64,000 nt of DNA from Corylus avellana (GCF_901000735.1 NC_081541.1:868001-932000), one strand, 5' to 3'; positions 1 through 18,810 are shown, counted from the stretch's first letter. Numbers and translations: made by a program. Notes: generated by a model from the sequence alone, not told the origin.

Positions 1-960
1 CTCTGGTAAACAAGGAAGTTTCTTTCACCTGAACTGTGCTCATAGATTAAAAATATTTGCTCAGAGGAGATAGTAGTTTTATTATTCATGGTTCAAGCTT
101 AATTTTGTGAAATATTTGGATATCACATATTTTAGTGAAGGATAATGGTGTAAATGACAGTAAAGAAACTTGGTCTGTAAGTCATATTTGTGTGGCCATT
201 TGCATGTGCACTGATACGTTTACTCTTATACACTAGCGTGGGCATATGCATGATTCTGTCACTTATTATAGCATTCCTATTGAACTCCTCAAATTTAACT
301 TTTCTCATAAAAATTTCTGATTACTGAGATCGAACAGAGCATGCCTGACTGGCTGTGAGTTTTACTGTGAAAGTTAATTATAATCCCACATGTCCTAAGA
401 TGAAATCAACATGCTTTTAGAAATCTTTATTATGTTGTTTCATGGAAGGAAGAATGTCGTCAACTTCAAAATGGAATATGCCGCTTTATAAGATAACATA
501 TACCGTCTCTCACACTATTGATAATTCAGGATATTCTAATCCAGTGAGTTCTGGTGGTTGAGGATTATTATGAATTTGGGAATTAAAACATGGATAGGGC
601 AAAAAGATGCTGATGCCATATGCCCAGATTTCACATTTTATATAAGATTTTAGAACTCTTAAGGCCCTCACGAGCTGTTATTAGCTTCAGTTTTATGTCC
701 ACAAAATTCTACCTTAAGTACTTGAGATGAATTATCATAAGAAGTTTAACTTAATACCTCTTGCCTACAGTTTTCCACTGGTTCATAACCTTCACGACCT
801 TTTAGATTGTAACTGTTGCTTCCTTTAGAATTGAGTGGTCTTTGAATTACAAGTGTAATTGAAAAGGCAAGCTCTCTGTCTGTATAGTAGACAAGAATTT
901 AAAAAATGTAACATGTCTTGTTAAGATATGTGCACTGCTGACTCTTGATCTACTCTGCAG

Positions 961-3900
961 GTGGTATGATGTCATTTTTGGTGAAGTCCAAGACAGAAGA
1001 TTCAGTGAAGTGTGAAGTTGTTGATGGAGGAGAACTTAAATCTAGGCGTCACTTAAATGTTCGAGGAAAAAGTGCAACACTGCCTTCCATCACTGGTTAG
1101 ACCTTGAATCATTATGTACTCTACAATATCCTACTGATTTGCATTTTCTTCTTCTTCTTCTCTCTCACTCTCTCCCTCTCTTTTAAAGGTGAGGAGGTAC
1201 TGAAATTGTTTCCTTTTGCAAATGTACATAATTTTCTATATTGCTTTGCTGCAGAGAAGGATTGGGATGATATCAAATTTGGAGTAGACAACAAAGTTGA
1301 CTTTTATGCTGTTTCCTTTGTTAAAGATGCACAAGTAGTTCATGAATTGAAGAATTATCTGCAAAGTAAACATCCAGATATGATTTCTTATTTTTAAAAA
1401 CAAAATTTGGGAAACATGTTTGTTACCCTGCTCCAGAGTACAAATTATAATTCAGTTTTCCATTTGATATGGCAGGCTGTGGTGCAGATATACACGTCAT
1501 TGTAAAAATTGAAAGTGCAGACTCTATCCCAAATTTGCATTCCATTATCACAGCATCTGATGGGGTGATCATACTAATCATTGCATTGTATCTTTTATTT
1601 GCTGCTAAATTTTATTAAAATTTACATTTAGACCTTGAAGATTGTGACTATTATCAAGTGTTTTTAAGTATTAGTCTAAATCTGGCTGCTTCTGTCACTT
1701 TTATACCCTTTGAAAGTCACACATGCTCTTCTTATTTTAGGCAATGGTTGCAAGAGGAGACCTTGGAGCAGAGCTCCCTATTGAGGAGGTTCCACTTCTG
1801 CAGGTATTTTATTTTTGCCAGAAGGGCAACAGAAGAGAGGGCATCACATATTGGTGTCATTATACAGGACTATTAAGACATCAAGTATGAGTTATTCTCT
1901 GACATTCAGAAGATTCTCAATTAAAAATGCAGGAGGAGATAATCAGAATCTGCCGTAGCATGGGGAAAGCTGTTATTGTGGCAACAAATATGCTGGAAAG
2001 CATGATTGTACACCCAACTCCAACCAGAGCAGAGGTATCAGACATTGCCATCGCTGTCCGAGAGGGTGCTGATGCAGTCATGCTTTCTGGTGAAACTGCT
2101 CATGGAAAGTAAGTTACTTCTTTTTGACTTTTTAGTCGGTTACTTGGATGTGACTAGATGAATATTTTTTATGAGCATCATGCACATCGAGAGACGTCTG
2201 TCATTGGAACCCACCATCTGGCAGCATTGGGTTAGCACTTTCTCTATCCAAGGGTTTAGCCAGTGTTGAGGAATAGATGTACTTCTGATCACTCCTTGCA
2301 CACAAAGAGATTTGATGTCCCTGGATGGCAATGCCAATAGATTCAATGGTTTCAAATGCTTGCATATCAAATTTTGGTCACTAAATATGTGCATGATCAG
2401 AGTGGAGTGACTCTAGTTGCAAGTTGCAACACTCAAAGTAACATCAACATTGCCTACAAGCCATTATGGGATTTAATAATGGGGATTGTTTATTTGTAAA
2501 CTTTTACACCTTAATGCCATGCAGGTTCCCCTTGAAAGCTGTTAAAGTCATGCACACAGTTGCATTACGGACGGAAGCTACCATATCATGCGGTGAAATG
2601 CCACCTAATCTTGGTCAAGCCTTCAAGGTTATTTAACATATAATTTTCATGTATTTTGATGCTTCATTGAGTCTATCTGCATTGTAGCACCCTCGCCCTT
2701 TGTCTCTCTCCCCCAATATTAATTTGAATTTAAGCTCTGAATACTGACTGGAAGTGTTTTCTTCTCTGTAGAACCATATGAGTGAGATGTTTGCTTACCA
2801 TGCAACCATGATGTCTAACACTCTTGGAACCTCAATTGTTGTCTTCACCAGAACTGGTTTCATGGGTACCCTACTGAGCCACTATCGACCTTCAGGCACC
2901 ATATTTGCTTTTACAAATGAGTGAGTTTCTTATGTCCCGGGATCTCAATTTTTTCGTTGTGCAATGTGGATGCTGTTTGCATGAGAGGTTATGATACAGT
3001 ATTGCATATTGGGCATCCATGTTGCAGGCATAAATTTTTTATCCTCTTAGATATTTCTGTAGGCATAAGTTTTCTCTTGATAGGTTCTTAGCCCTGGAAA
3101 AACTGGAATAATAAATGCCTTATTTGATCTGAGTTTGACTGAGTGAAAGTATATAAGAACTGAACTGTAAGTTCATTACTGACTGGATTAGCAAATAAAA
3201 GATAAAAGGTAAGGGGACAGAGGACAGATAAGGAATGTGAATCTAATGTGTAACTTTGATGGCCATGCAGGAAGAGGATACAACAAAGGCTGGCTTCGTA
3301 TCAAGGAGTGTGCCCCATATACTTGCAGTTCTCAGATGATGCTGAAGAGACCTTTGCGAATGCCTTAGCTCTACTAAAGGTGAAGTTTTTAACAGGAAAA
3401 TCACTTGCACTCTTACTTTCGCAGTAGTTGAGATGTAGTAATCTGCTCAATTTTAGCTAAATGAAATCAGGATTTAGTTTATGTTGGACTTTTGAGTTCT
3501 ACAATGTTCATTTGTGTTTCTCTTCGAAACCCAAAAAATTCTCCTCATCATTGGGTTTGTGATGCATCTGGCTTTCTGGGTCTGAATTTCAATCTGGGAA
3601 GGATCCATGTGTAGATGGGATATATAATTCTACACGGGTTCCAGATCTCCTGTCCCATGGCAGTTGTGCTTTTGCTTTTGATGTATCTGGTATACTTTAT
3701 GACCAACTGTGCTATCCATTGGGAGTAACGAATGATCTCAAACATTTCAAATTTGGGGGGCATGCCTGTAGAAAAGACAATTTAAGATAATTTTTGCACT
3801 TCCAACCTCTGCTAAGTAAACTATCCTCGCTCTAGTTCAGAGTTAGTCTGGTTTGGAATCAGAGTTCGTTGATAACTTAAAGCCCTTAGTGATGAATAGA

Positions 3901-4190
3901 TGCCTTTCATAATTCAACCAATATTCTGGCCTTTGAGTACTAGCTTTCACATGAAAGCTCAAGTAGATTTCCTTGCACTGAGAATTTATGGAAATAGGTT
4001 TTGCATGATCAAATATCTGTTTCTCTATGTTGGCTGGCTATCTTCGTTATGCATGATATACTTTATTGGTTTTCATATGCAGAATCAAGGGATGGTGAAG
4101 GAGGGAGAAGAGGTAGCACTTCTTCAGAGTGGAAGACAACCCATCTGGCGATTCCAATCCACTCACAATATTCAGGTCCGGCAAGCGTAA
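961..4190 (+). CDS. PKP-BETA1: Plastidial pyruvate kinase beta subunit, 3' nine exons (unit A)
   Basis: Pyruvate kinase converts phosphoenolpyruvate and ADP to pyruvate and ATP; the plastid isozyme supplies pyruvate for fatty acid synthesis. Exons read from splice sites and unbroken frame: 961-1095, 1255-1365, 1476-1564, 1741-1803, 1933-2108, 2525-2627, 2772-2920, 3271-3379, 4083-4190 (TAA stop). All introns are GT-AG and phases match at every join. Family motifs visible include [36 protein letters not shown] and SGETAHGK. The wording, for example [20 protein letters not shown] and the C-terminus ending IQVRQA, fits the plastidial beta type rather than the cytosolic type. The upstream exons lie left of the window, which opens inside an intron. 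Intact over the visible part; no frameshift or early stop seen. Confidence 0.93.
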
Positions 4191-5307
4191 GCGCTAAGTA
4201 AGCCGATGAGCCCACGTCATTTTGCCACTTGCCCATGCACTGTGATCATTTCAAACTATCAGAACGCTTATATTTATTCGGGGCTTCCCTCGGGTGGATT
4301 GGCATAATTTTTGCTGGCATTGTTATATATGTGTATTTCAAGATTCCATCTACTTCGTGTTGATTTACCCCTTTCTTTTCCTAGAACACTCAGCCTTTTA
4401 ACTTCCTGATATATGTTAAATTTCAACGGCTTGCTGGTGCATCTTATTAAGAACTAACGCAGTTTTCCAATAAGGACTAACACGATTTGTCGATGATCCA
4501 GAATATTAAATCATAATACAATCAAAAAATAAAAAATAAAAAAAAACTTGAGAAAATTACACTTTATTATCTCGAATAATTTTGCAAAAGTATTTTACAA
4601 TCTCATAGCTTAGAGTAATGTACCCTTTTTTTCTACACTAAAATTACTCTCGTCTGCCTTCAGAAAAATGACTCTTGGCTCAGCAGGAAAAATTGATTGT
4701 AGTTGTGTTACTAGCGTAATATATATTGACATGTCCACACAAGAGAGGAGAGGGGGTATTCGAACTAATGGCTTCCACTTAATAGCCTCATTGGAGACCG
4801 TAATATATTTTCCTCGCTCGCATCAGTTAATCGGAAAGTGATTCTTTAGTTTGTTTCAGTTGTCTCAAAAACCACCCAAAATTCCACCTCTGTTCATCAT
4901 GGAGCACTAACGAGAACAAGCCTAATCAGTTCCAACTTTCTGCCTGCTTAGGTTATTACTTATGGATTGTATCGCCCTTCTCTTTAAGGGGTAAACAACT
5001 ATATACAACATGAAAATAACAAAAAGAACAAAAGAAAAAGCGACAATTGCAGTCAAACTCGGGACACTGTTACACCAAGTTTAGAAACAAATACATAGGC
5101 TAAAAGAAGAACGTCAAAATCAAAATTCAACATTTATTTATTTATAAGAAGCATCAAAGTACAAACTATCAATCCATGCAAACCTAAAATTCCCAATTTA
5201 TTTATTTACCCTTTGAGGCTATGAAACCACATATACAATACAATAAGAATGAAAGGGATATTATATTCTTACAATGATTTCAGGGTAGCCTACTCGAAGT
5301 AATAACT
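4191..5307. other. 3' UTR of pyruvate kinase and spacer to Chi-1
   Basis: No gene seen. The first few hundred bases are probably the pyruvate kinase 3' UTR. Around 4725-4805 unit A has about 80 bp absent from unit B, bounded by direct copies of GTAATATAT, so unit B may have lost it by short-repeat recombination. The genes on either side converge (+ then -). Confidence 0.6.
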
Positions 5308-8742
<3,435 letters not shown>

Positions 8743-8756
8743 TTAAGGGGAGGCTT

Positions 8757-8936
8757 CTTTTATAGAGTTGGGAGTATTCCAAGCTTGAAAATTTGACCAA
8801 TAACGCGTTTCAGTTAATTCAAATATAGTTGAGCTAAAAAAAAAAATATATATATATATATATATAGTTGAGCTGTATAGAACTTTAGTCAATTGTAGGC
8901 TGAAGCTGACTCGGTTTTAAGCAGGATTGGTTGACT
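8757..8936 (-). promoter_or_regulatory. Chi-2 promoter (unit A): TATA box plus two W-boxes
   Basis: TATA box TATAAAAG at 8757-8764 (minus strand). W-box cores read on the + strand: TTGACC at 8793-8798 and TTGACT at 8931-8936. The same order and similar spacing recur at Chi-3 and Chi-4. W-boxes bind WRKY factors; pathogen or stress induction is inferred. Confidence 0.6.
8823..8874. mobile_element. Poly(A)/TA mini-insertion with 13-bp direct repeats
   Basis: The 13-mer ATATAGTTGAGCT occurs at 8823-8835 and again at 8862-8874, enclosing 11 A followed by a TA run. The Chi-2 copies near 23535 and 37345 hold a single 13-mer and no insert. This is what a severely truncated target-primed retrotransposition looks like; replication slippage is the alternative. 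It lies between the two W-boxes of Chi-2. Confidence 0.6.
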
Positions 8937-11480
8937 TACTCTAAGAATGTGAAGACAAATGCACAACATGAGAGCTAATTAAAGAAATTTTAAATCAATT
9001 ATAAATTCAAAATTAGGGAATAATCAATACGTACAAAACACGTTCATTAGAAAAAAAACGACAAAGGGGTGGCCATATTTTACAAAGTGCACATGGAACA
9101 TAAATATAGTTTAATTAGTTCATATCTCTTATTATAATATCATAGTACAAGGGATTTGTGAATTTTGTTAGTAAATATTTGAATTCCTATATATTGTCTT
9201 CGACAGCCCAGCTGCATATATGTATTCGATAGTTTCTATCGTTTACCATTTGTCATGATTTAAATGCATGTAAGCTAGTTATATATATATGCTTGTCTTT
9301 TCTTTGGTGTGTTGTATGATCCTTCTTGGTTACATATCGGCATTAATGGGGCTCTTATTATTATTTGTATGCAACGTGACTTGGTTGTTGTTTTCCTTAC
9401 TACTGACTAGCATACGTTATACACATGACACGTCACTGAAATATGACTAAATTTATAATGGCATTACCCCCATATATTAATTATATTAATTTACGATGTT
9501 ATGAGTTTAAATGTTGAATATATATATAACTCCAAATTTCTTCCCTAAAAAAGGAGCCATAATTGTCTTGTTATTTCTATTGAAGTTCAACGTCGGCGCC
9601 GTAATTTATGGGTCAGCTCATTTGATCAAGCTAGTTCGTTTAGACCATGGCGCATATATTCAACGCCGTCGCCCATCAAAATCACAACCATTATTCCATC
9701 CTTACAAAATTTCTCGAGGGGGGTTCTTTTATATTAAATTTTATGCGTTATCTTGACCTAATTATATGATATTACCAAATGTCAATCAATGAAGGTTACC
9801 TTTTTCACATATGGTCGGGTGCTTCTATTGTCTACATTTACCTTCAGCGGTGAATCTAAGAATTTGTATTAGAAAGGATGAAAGAATGAGGAGTAGGAGT
9901 TAAGAGTCAAAAAAACTAAAAAAATTACCCTTAGAAAAAAAAATTTTCAAAAATTTTTTAAAGGGCGGGTAGGGGCGCCTGCCCCCCACTGTTTACCGGT
10001 ATCTAATTTTTCTTGAAAAGTGAACTGTTTTAAAGATTTCAAAATGTGACAACTCTTGTGCATACTTAATTGCTAAACTCCCACTCATTATCCATTTCTT
10101 TTTCTATTATAAATAAAAGTGGAAAAGACCCCATTAGCAAGTCTTGTCCTCTAGAATGAGCAAGGATATATGGTTAAAATGAATTCATTTTAAGCCATTT
10201 TTAAGATTCTGAATATCAACTTGATAGTGGAATCAAGACTGATGGGATAATTTGAAATTGATTTAGCCATGGGTCAATTTGTCCACTGGAAATGACATCA
10301 TTCTTAAATGGGCCGGGCCTTAATAAAGGATTAAACACAACACTCCCGGTCACTAATTTCTAAGTCGATTGGCCCCCACAACCCAAATTAATGAGGAGAA
10401 GCATAAATATTTTGCAACAAGACTATGGGCATGCAATCAAGATTAATCCCTGAAGAAGCGATTGAAAATTCTTGATTTAGACCACAAGTTGTTAAACACT
10501 AGAATATTATCAAGAAAATTATCAATTCAGTTACCACATTTATTAATACCAAAATCTATAAGAGCATACAATCAAACAACATAAATAATTTTAATAATGA
10601 AGTAAAAACCTTTTGAAGAATCATTCAAAAGTAAAACTACTTTGAGACGAATCCGCCATGGTAAACTTGTTTTACATATTGTTCTTATTCTCCAAACTTT
10701 TGTAACTCGAAACCCAATTTGTGACCATGCAAACAACATATTTACCTCTCACTGCAGTGATTCTAGAACCTATAGCCTTCTTCTATATGATAACGTTCAA
10801 GAACAATCCTTGTCCGCTTCAACCCAGAACTTTGGTGGCCGTAGACCTTTTGTGGTTTGAATGAGGACAATGAAACTAAGAAAAGTTTTAGAACAATTTT
10901 GGCTCAAGAAAAAAGTTAAATCTCTCCCAAATCAATGAAACATAGCCTTCCAATGTGTATAGAAGTTGTGATATGTGAGATTTATATAGAATGAGAGAAA
11001 ACATAACTTTTTAAGCTAAGTTCGGCTAGGGTTTCATGATTTGCAACAATCTCGTTTGAACGAGAATAAGTTTCATTCAAACGAGATCGATATAGGGTTT
11101 CACAAATTTGTTGTACAACGTTCTAACGAGCATCAAATGACACTTGACCGGAGTTTGTTTTAAATATAAAGTGCTTTTGTTTTAAATTTTATACTCAGAA
11201 GTCAAGAGCATGTTTTAGAAAAGTGGGAAAGGAGATGCTTTCCAAATGAATTTTCTTTTAACTTATCAACCATGTTTTTGTTAAAAAAATAAATAATAAA
11301 TAGTTGAAAAAAATTGGATGTTGAATGAAGAAAAGAAAGGAGGTGAGCAACCATCAGGATATAGGCATGACATAGCATGATAAGTAAAGTACAATAAGAT
11401 TTGATGAAGTAATAAACGATACTCGAGCTCCCAAGATCTTTTATTTGTTGTGTGTTTTTGACTTGAGAGCCATATCCAAC
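8937..11480. other. Chi-2 upstream / Chi-3 downstream spacer
   Basis: No supported gene. A block at about 9600-9650 (TTATGGGTCAGCTCATTT and on) recurs in diverged form upstream of Chi-3 (12932-12980) and Chi-4 (16308-16370), so each gene was copied with its long upstream flank. About 10440-11150 looks like an old LTR-type or other dispersed repeat: it has an imperfect palindrome CTCGTTTGAACGAG near 11050 and resembles in layout the stretch 57860-58080. Nothing coding is recognisable there. Confidence 0.5.
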
Positions 11481-12374
<894 letters not shown>

Positions 12375-12445
12375 TCAAATATGAAGTTGGTTTTCTTTTG
12401 TTGGGGGTGCTTAATTTGTGCTTTCATATTGTAAAGGGAAGGTTC

Positions 12446-12575
12446 CTTTTATAGTGTTCCTAGTGCCCTTTGGGATAACTTGACCAACGATGCTCATTAA
12501 ATTAATTAATTCCAATACGGTTTAGTCAAAGGAGGATGAAAGCTGACTTATTAGTTCTAGAAGTATTGGTTGACT
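12446..12575 (-). promoter_or_regulatory. Chi-3 promoter (unit A): TATA box plus two W-boxes
   Basis: TATAAAAG at 12446-12453 (minus strand), 78-85 bases upstream of the ATG. W-box cores TTGACC at 12480-12485 and TTGACT at 12570-12575 (+ strand). Same layout as Chi-2 and Chi-4, so the possible loss of enzyme activity has not been followed by loss of the promoter. Confidence 0.6.
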
Positions 12576-12792
12576 AACTCTGAGAACGTTTACATGAAAA
12601 CAATTCCTTACCCGATAACAAGATTGCCTAATAATCTTTTTTTTTGACCAAACTATCTAAAGATAACCTTGACCATAAAACAATATATTTTTTTAATTTA
12701 TATTTGGTGTATTGATTTATGTTTTATTTAATTTTTTGTTAGATAAGTAAATAAAATTATGTTCGGCAAGTTAGCTTATCATGAATGAAAAT

Positions 12793-12855
12793 AGCAATTC
12801 TCTTGTTTGTTTTTTTTTTTTTTTTTTTTTTTTTTGAATAAGCAATTCTCTTGTT
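12793..12855. mobile_element. Poly(T) insertion with 15-bp target duplication
   Basis: AGCAATTCTCTTGTT at 12793-12807 repeats exactly at 12841-12855. Between them is a T run of about 25 bases with a few flanking bases. On the minus strand this is a poly(A) tail between target-site duplications, as left by a fully truncated LINE/SINE-type insertion. The same structure is in unit B near 41272-41334, so it predates the unit duplication. Confidence 0.65.
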
Positions 12856-13248
12856 AATGTGAAATAAAGAATATTTGTCATATGTCGTACATGTTAGATG
12901 ATGAAGTTCAACGAATCAACGTCGTCGATCGCCATAATTTATGGGCCGGCTCATTTGTCAAGCTAGTCTGACTAGACCATCAAAATCACAACCAAATTAT
13001 TCCATCACGAATAATTGTATTAGGCCTCTGCAATGGGTCAATTTGCTCATTGGAAGCAATCATTCTTAACTGGGCCTTAATAAAATATTAAACGTAACAC
13101 TCCGTCACGAATTTCTAAGTGGGCCTCAATGCCAAAGACCAAAAGAACATCTCCAGGGCCCCCACCCCACAGCCCAAAAGAAGGAGAGCCATAAATAAGT
13201 GCATGTGTTTTTAACTGAAAAGTGTTATTTATTTATTTATTATTATTA

Positions 13249-13615
13249 GGGTAAAATCCATTTAACCCCTTCAAACTACCATCCCAATGATAATCTACCT
13301 CTCAAGCTATCAATTGCGACAATTTACCCCCCAAACTACAAAAACAATGACAATGTACCCCAAATTTTTTAAAAATGACGAAATTACCCTTACTAAAATT
13401 AAAATAAAAATACTAAATTTTAATTTTTTTTCAAAATTTTAAGGGTATTTTAGTCTTATTGAAAAATTTATATGGATAATTTCGTCATTTTGCTAGCATT
13501 AGGAGGTACATTGTCATTGTTTTGGTAGTTTTAGGAGTAAATTGTCGTAATTGATAGTTTATGGAGTAGATTGTCATTGGAATAGTAGTTTGAGGAGGTT
13601 AAGTGGACTTTACCC
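13249..13615. mobile_element. Mutator-like MITE, 367 bp (unit A)
   Basis: The ends are inverted repeats: it begins GGGTAAAATCCATTTAACCC and ends with the near reverse complement (GGTTAAGTGGACTTTACCC). Matching CAATGACAATGTAC-type blocks continue inward on both arms. It is flanked by 9-bp repeats TTATTATTA (13240-13248 and 13616-13624), although these lie in ATT-rich sequence. Non-coding. The copy in unit B is at 41737-42102. Confidence 0.7.
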
Positions 13616-14013
13616 TTATTATTATTATCAAATTTTAGGCTCACAACTACAAGCACGTTTTAGAAACGCGGGAGAGTATATGTTTTCCCAAAATGCATTT
13701 CTTAAAAGTTATCAACCATATATTGTTAAGACATTAAAAAAGAAAATAAATAAATACAAGGGAAAAAAAAAATTATTGGATGATGAAGGAAGAAAAGAAA
13801 GAAGGTGATCGATCAACCATAAATATATAGGCATGACATAGCACAATAGGTGAAGTACAATAATACAAATGTGATAGATGACATAGACTCAATTACCCTA
13901 AACGGTACTCCCAAGATCTTTTATTTATCTAGGGTTTTTATTTTTTTACTTGAGAGCCATACAAGGACATCCAACTGGTTGTCACGATTATTAAAACTTA
14001 GAGAAAACACACT

Positions 14014-14919
<906 letters not shown>

Positions 14920-14987
14920 TCAATCTGAAGTTTGTTTTCTTTTGTTGGGGGGGTGCTTTGTGCTTTCACAATGTTAAGGGAAGGCTC

Positions 14988-15156
14988 CTTTTATAGGGTT
15001 CCCAGACTCCCAGTGCTCTTGGGATAACTTGACCAATATGATGCTTATCAATATTTAATTCCAAAACGATTGATGAGCTGTATAATCTGATCAGTCAAGG
15101 AGCTGCATGGATCGATGAAGCTTACTTATTAGTGCAAGAAATGCTGCAGGTTGACT
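14988..15156 (-). promoter_or_regulatory. Chi-4 promoter (unit A): TATA box plus two W-boxes
   Basis: TATAAAAG at 14988-14995 (minus strand); W-box cores TTGACC at 15029-15034 and TTGACT at 15151-15156 (+ strand). The words around them (GGGATAACTTGACCAA, GGTTGACTAA) are shared with Chi-3. Confidence 0.6.
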
Positions 15157-15400
15157 AACCCTGAGAACGTTAACGTGAAAATCATTTCTCTAGAATTGTC
15201 ATTGAGCACAAATAGTTCATTATTTCATATCTCTATCATACCAGGGTTTAATTTATATGATAAGATAGCACCTCATGGGCGTTCCATCAAAATTAAAATG
15301 CTAATCGCTTTGTATATGAAATGGGAGTTTATAATTTACAAATTAAATAATAAATAAAAAAAAACAAGAAAAATAAATGTTGTTTATATGTCCTTAATAT

Positions 15401-15862
15401 ATGCTGGGAGTCATCTCAGATGCTTCTGGCAACACTATCATGGGAGTTACTCATAAGTTATCCTTCACAGATGCTCTTAATGGGGAAGCTTTTGCTGCTC
15501 TTCTCACGTCTCGTTTGACTGTCTCTTTGACCAGTGACAAATTTTGTATAGAAGGGGATGCTCTTTTAGTAGTGTTAGCTATTAATAATCCCTCCCTCTT
15601 CTCTTCTTGGTCCTTTGCAAATTGTATTTCTAACATTAATGTTACTTTATCTTCATTTCCTACCTGGAATGCTTCAAAAGTGTCTAGATGTGCCAACTTT
15701 CGTGCACATGCTTTAGCTAAGTGGGCCGCTTCCAATCTTGTTTTTGGAAGCATTCCCATAGAGTCTTCCATTCTCTCTTCCATCCGGATCAGAGGTGGAA
15801 GACCCTCTCCGGCCTGTAGCCCTTTCCTTTATTCAATTAGAAAGAAAAATAAAAATAAATAA
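15401..15862 (+). CDS. RNase H-like domain fragment of a retroelement (unit A)
   Basis: An open frame of about 150 codons whose translation resembles the RNase H-like domain (RVT_3 type) found at the C-terminus of plant non-LTR retrotransposons and in domesticated solo proteins. Visible signs: SDASGNTIMGVTHKL at the start, GEAFAALLTSRL, IEGDALLVV, then KVSRCANFRAHALAKWAAS and LVFGSIPI near the end, in the usual order. No ATG-led upstream part, reverse transcriptase or endonuclease is seen, so it is probably a 5'-truncated insertion. It is followed by A-rich sequence, as expected of a LINE tail. The unit B counterpart (43928-44305) is unusually diverged. Confidence 0.6.
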   Translation: MLGVISDASGNTIMGVTHKLSFTDALNGEAFAALLTSRLTVSLTSDKFCIEGDALLVVLAINNPSLFSSWSFANCISNINVTLSSFPTWNASKVSRCANFRAHALAKWAASNLVFGSIPIESSILSSIRIRGGRPSPACSPFLYSIRKKNKNK

Positions 15863-17500
15863 ATAAATAAAGAACTTCTTTTGATTGTTCAAATTAATAC
15901 GAGTGACAAAAAAAAAAAAAAAAAAAAAAGATCAAATCAATCATTGTGTTTATTACTCCTTTAATTTTATACTCTTGTTGTCATTGGATCTCAGGTTATC
16001 CTTGAAACATGAATGGTTACATCAAAAGCTAAAGGATAAGAATTATCAAAACGACAACAGATTAATTAGCATCAAGAAAATGTGCGAATCAATTAATATC
16101 TAGAAAAGAGCGAGTGATACAAAACTATAATTAATTAATTAACTATTAGCTAGTAGCTAGTTAGTTATTATATAACAGCGTGTAAATTACACATTACCAT
16201 AAATTGATCGAGCTTGAGAAAGAGCGAAATATCTGGTCACTTGATTCTGTTATATCAAATTAATTATGTCAGTGCACACTGCACAAGCATGAAGATTCAA
16301 TGTTTGGCGCAATACGCTACGGGTCGGCTCCTTAATTTTATCAAGCTAGGTTTGAGTAGCTAGATCAATGCATCTAATTGGTCCACCCATACTATCGTAT
16401 GCTTAACGTACGGCATAACCTTAACCTTATCACTTTGATCACGGAGGTCGCGATTCGTTCTATTAATTTTATACATTATCCTGACCAAATATGATATTCT
16501 CAGATGTGTGATTTAGATAGCGATGTCAACAATTTTATTGAATATATATATATAGGAGAGATTTTATTAGATTTTATTGAATATAAGAGAGATTTTATAA
16601 TATCTGGTCACTTAGCTTAATTATGATGGATGCTTCTGGTGGGCAGCTAAAAGGAATTCATTTTAAGCGTTGGTTAAGAATATCTGAATGTCAACTACTT
16701 CGAGTTGATAGTGGAATCTAGAGTACGTGATGGGCAAATGTCAAATTGGGTCGATCGGATCTAGTCCAATGGGTTAATGTTGGGTCTCTTCCGTTGGCCA
16801 GTTTAATTTGCTTCATTAATTTAATTAAACTCGATCTATGTTAATATATATCAGTATCACAGAGACAAACCTGCAAGGTGAATATATATATGACATGAAA
16901 ATATTCTTAAAAATCTTCCTAACTTTACAGTGCCCAATTGCACGAAAGATGTTTAGAGTTTTTGGGATCATATATATATTTGTATCCATATCCCCCAATC
17001 TTTTTTTTTTTTCTTTATTATTTCTTTTTATCGATCGAGAACCTGAAGTACCATCCATGAAGTGTGTTAACGTTCCAGCTAGCTACTTCCATTGCTAGCT
17101 CCATCTATACAGATTTTGTTCGGATTTCCCCTAGCTAAGAACCAAATTTGTTCTGGCCTCATATCGATCGGATCTCCCCTAATTAAATAATATTTATTTT
17201 AATATTAATTTTTCATATCCAAATGCATATTTTGTAGTAGGCATCTATAACGACATAGAACACTATAGAACCTGACCTATCAAATAAACCATTTGATCAG
17301 CTTTATTTTATGATAGGATTATCTAACACTCTCGTCTCATTAATCTACGTACACAAAGAAAAATTTATTTTCATAATAATTAGTTATCACTCATCATATA
17401 TGGAAATTCAATAACTCATGCATGATACTCGAATAAAAAAATTAATGCAAGTGGCTGACCATAATGAAGTTTTTGGTAATTAGGGAGTATTGTCTAACCC

Positions 17501-17536
<36 letters not shown>

Positions 17537-18810
17537 TATAAGATATAAAAAAGACCTGCCACTTGATTCAAGGACCTGAATTGTGAATTTTTGGAAAATC
17601 ATGAAAGTTTTGGTAAAGAGGAGAAGAATTCAATTTTCAAATAAGGCTTGAAGGGAAAAATAAATAGAAAATAGAAAGTTACAAAGAGTGATTTGTAATT
17701 GAATATGATGCGAAAAAAAGGTTGGACATTGAAGACTTTTTGAGTGTCTAATTCTATATGTTGCATAATGCAAACAATGAGAATTTATGCACTTTAAAGA
17801 CTTTCCATCTTCTTTTGAGTATTTAATTCAAATTGATGTTGGAGAAAAGTTATGCACCTTCAAGACTTTCATGAATGTAAAAATGAGACTTTATAAAAAA
17901 AAAAGTAAACAAATGGACTTTCCAAGAGACTATTTACTAACCTTTTTTTTTTTTAATCATATTAGGGCCCTAAACAATTTTTCTTTTTGTTTTAAAAAAT
18001 ATATATATTTATCGTACAATTCTTAATTATGGGCCTTAAGCGACCACCTAATATACTTGAGCCTGGCCTTGATCTAATCATCCAATATGAAGAACCGTAC
18101 GTTGGATCAAAAGCGCATCATTTATGCCCTGATCAATAAGCTAGCACCCAAGAGAAGTAATCTCTTCCACGTACGAGTGTTGTGAACGTGATCAAGACGA
18201 GGAGAAATATAGGAGGAGGTGGAAATTAATTAGTGTTTATCTAAAAAAAAAAATTAAACTAATAAAAAATGATGAATTTACTTATTAAATTAATATTTTG
18301 AAACTTCTTCTAACTTTTTATGCGGGCCGCTAATACGTAGAATATTTAACTAAAATATGAAATAAATTATGAAGTGAAGTTCCTAACTTAAAATTCTCAC
18401 TTTGATACCATATATGCATGTTAAAGTACAGTTTCAATAGTTTAAATTGATAATACATATAGTGATTAATTATTTAATTAATATTAATTAACGAGAAGGA
18501 GCATGCAGTGAAGATTTTAGTCTTCACTTAAATCATGGCTGGTCATATGATACTTTGAAAAATCATACAGTTAATTATGACACAAACTAATTATAAGCAC
18601 GTAATAATTAAAGCGTACTAATTAAGAGGGTAGTTGTCATAAAGATACATGCATGTTACAATATCCATAAAAGGTAGCGAAACATCTATTGATCTGTAAC
18701 TTATTCAGAGGCTAGCTACTTCTCATAAAAGTACATGATGTTACACCATAGATAGGGAAACCAATTGCGCGCATGTGATGTGTAACTTATTTATTAGGCA
18801 TGCATGCGAT
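15863..18810. other. Spacer between the RNase H fragment and Chi-5 (unit A)
   Basis: No supported gene. Contents: an A run at about 15908-15928, the diverged copy of the conserved upstream block at 16308-16370, a further block at 16620-16810 resembling 10160-10320 (both upstream flanks of chitinases), and an ATT microsatellite at about 17501-17537. The rest is AT-rich with short palindromes. Confidence 0.5.

Noticed and set aside
1658..1876. Frame spanning a pyruvate kinase exon and adjacent introns
   Set aside because: It reads across splice sites in the wrong frame; the real exon is 1741-1803.
9511..9756. 81-codon frame present identically in three copies
   Set aside because: Identity reflects recent duplication; there is no domain, no good start context and no codon pattern, and the diverged paralogous flanks do not keep the frame.
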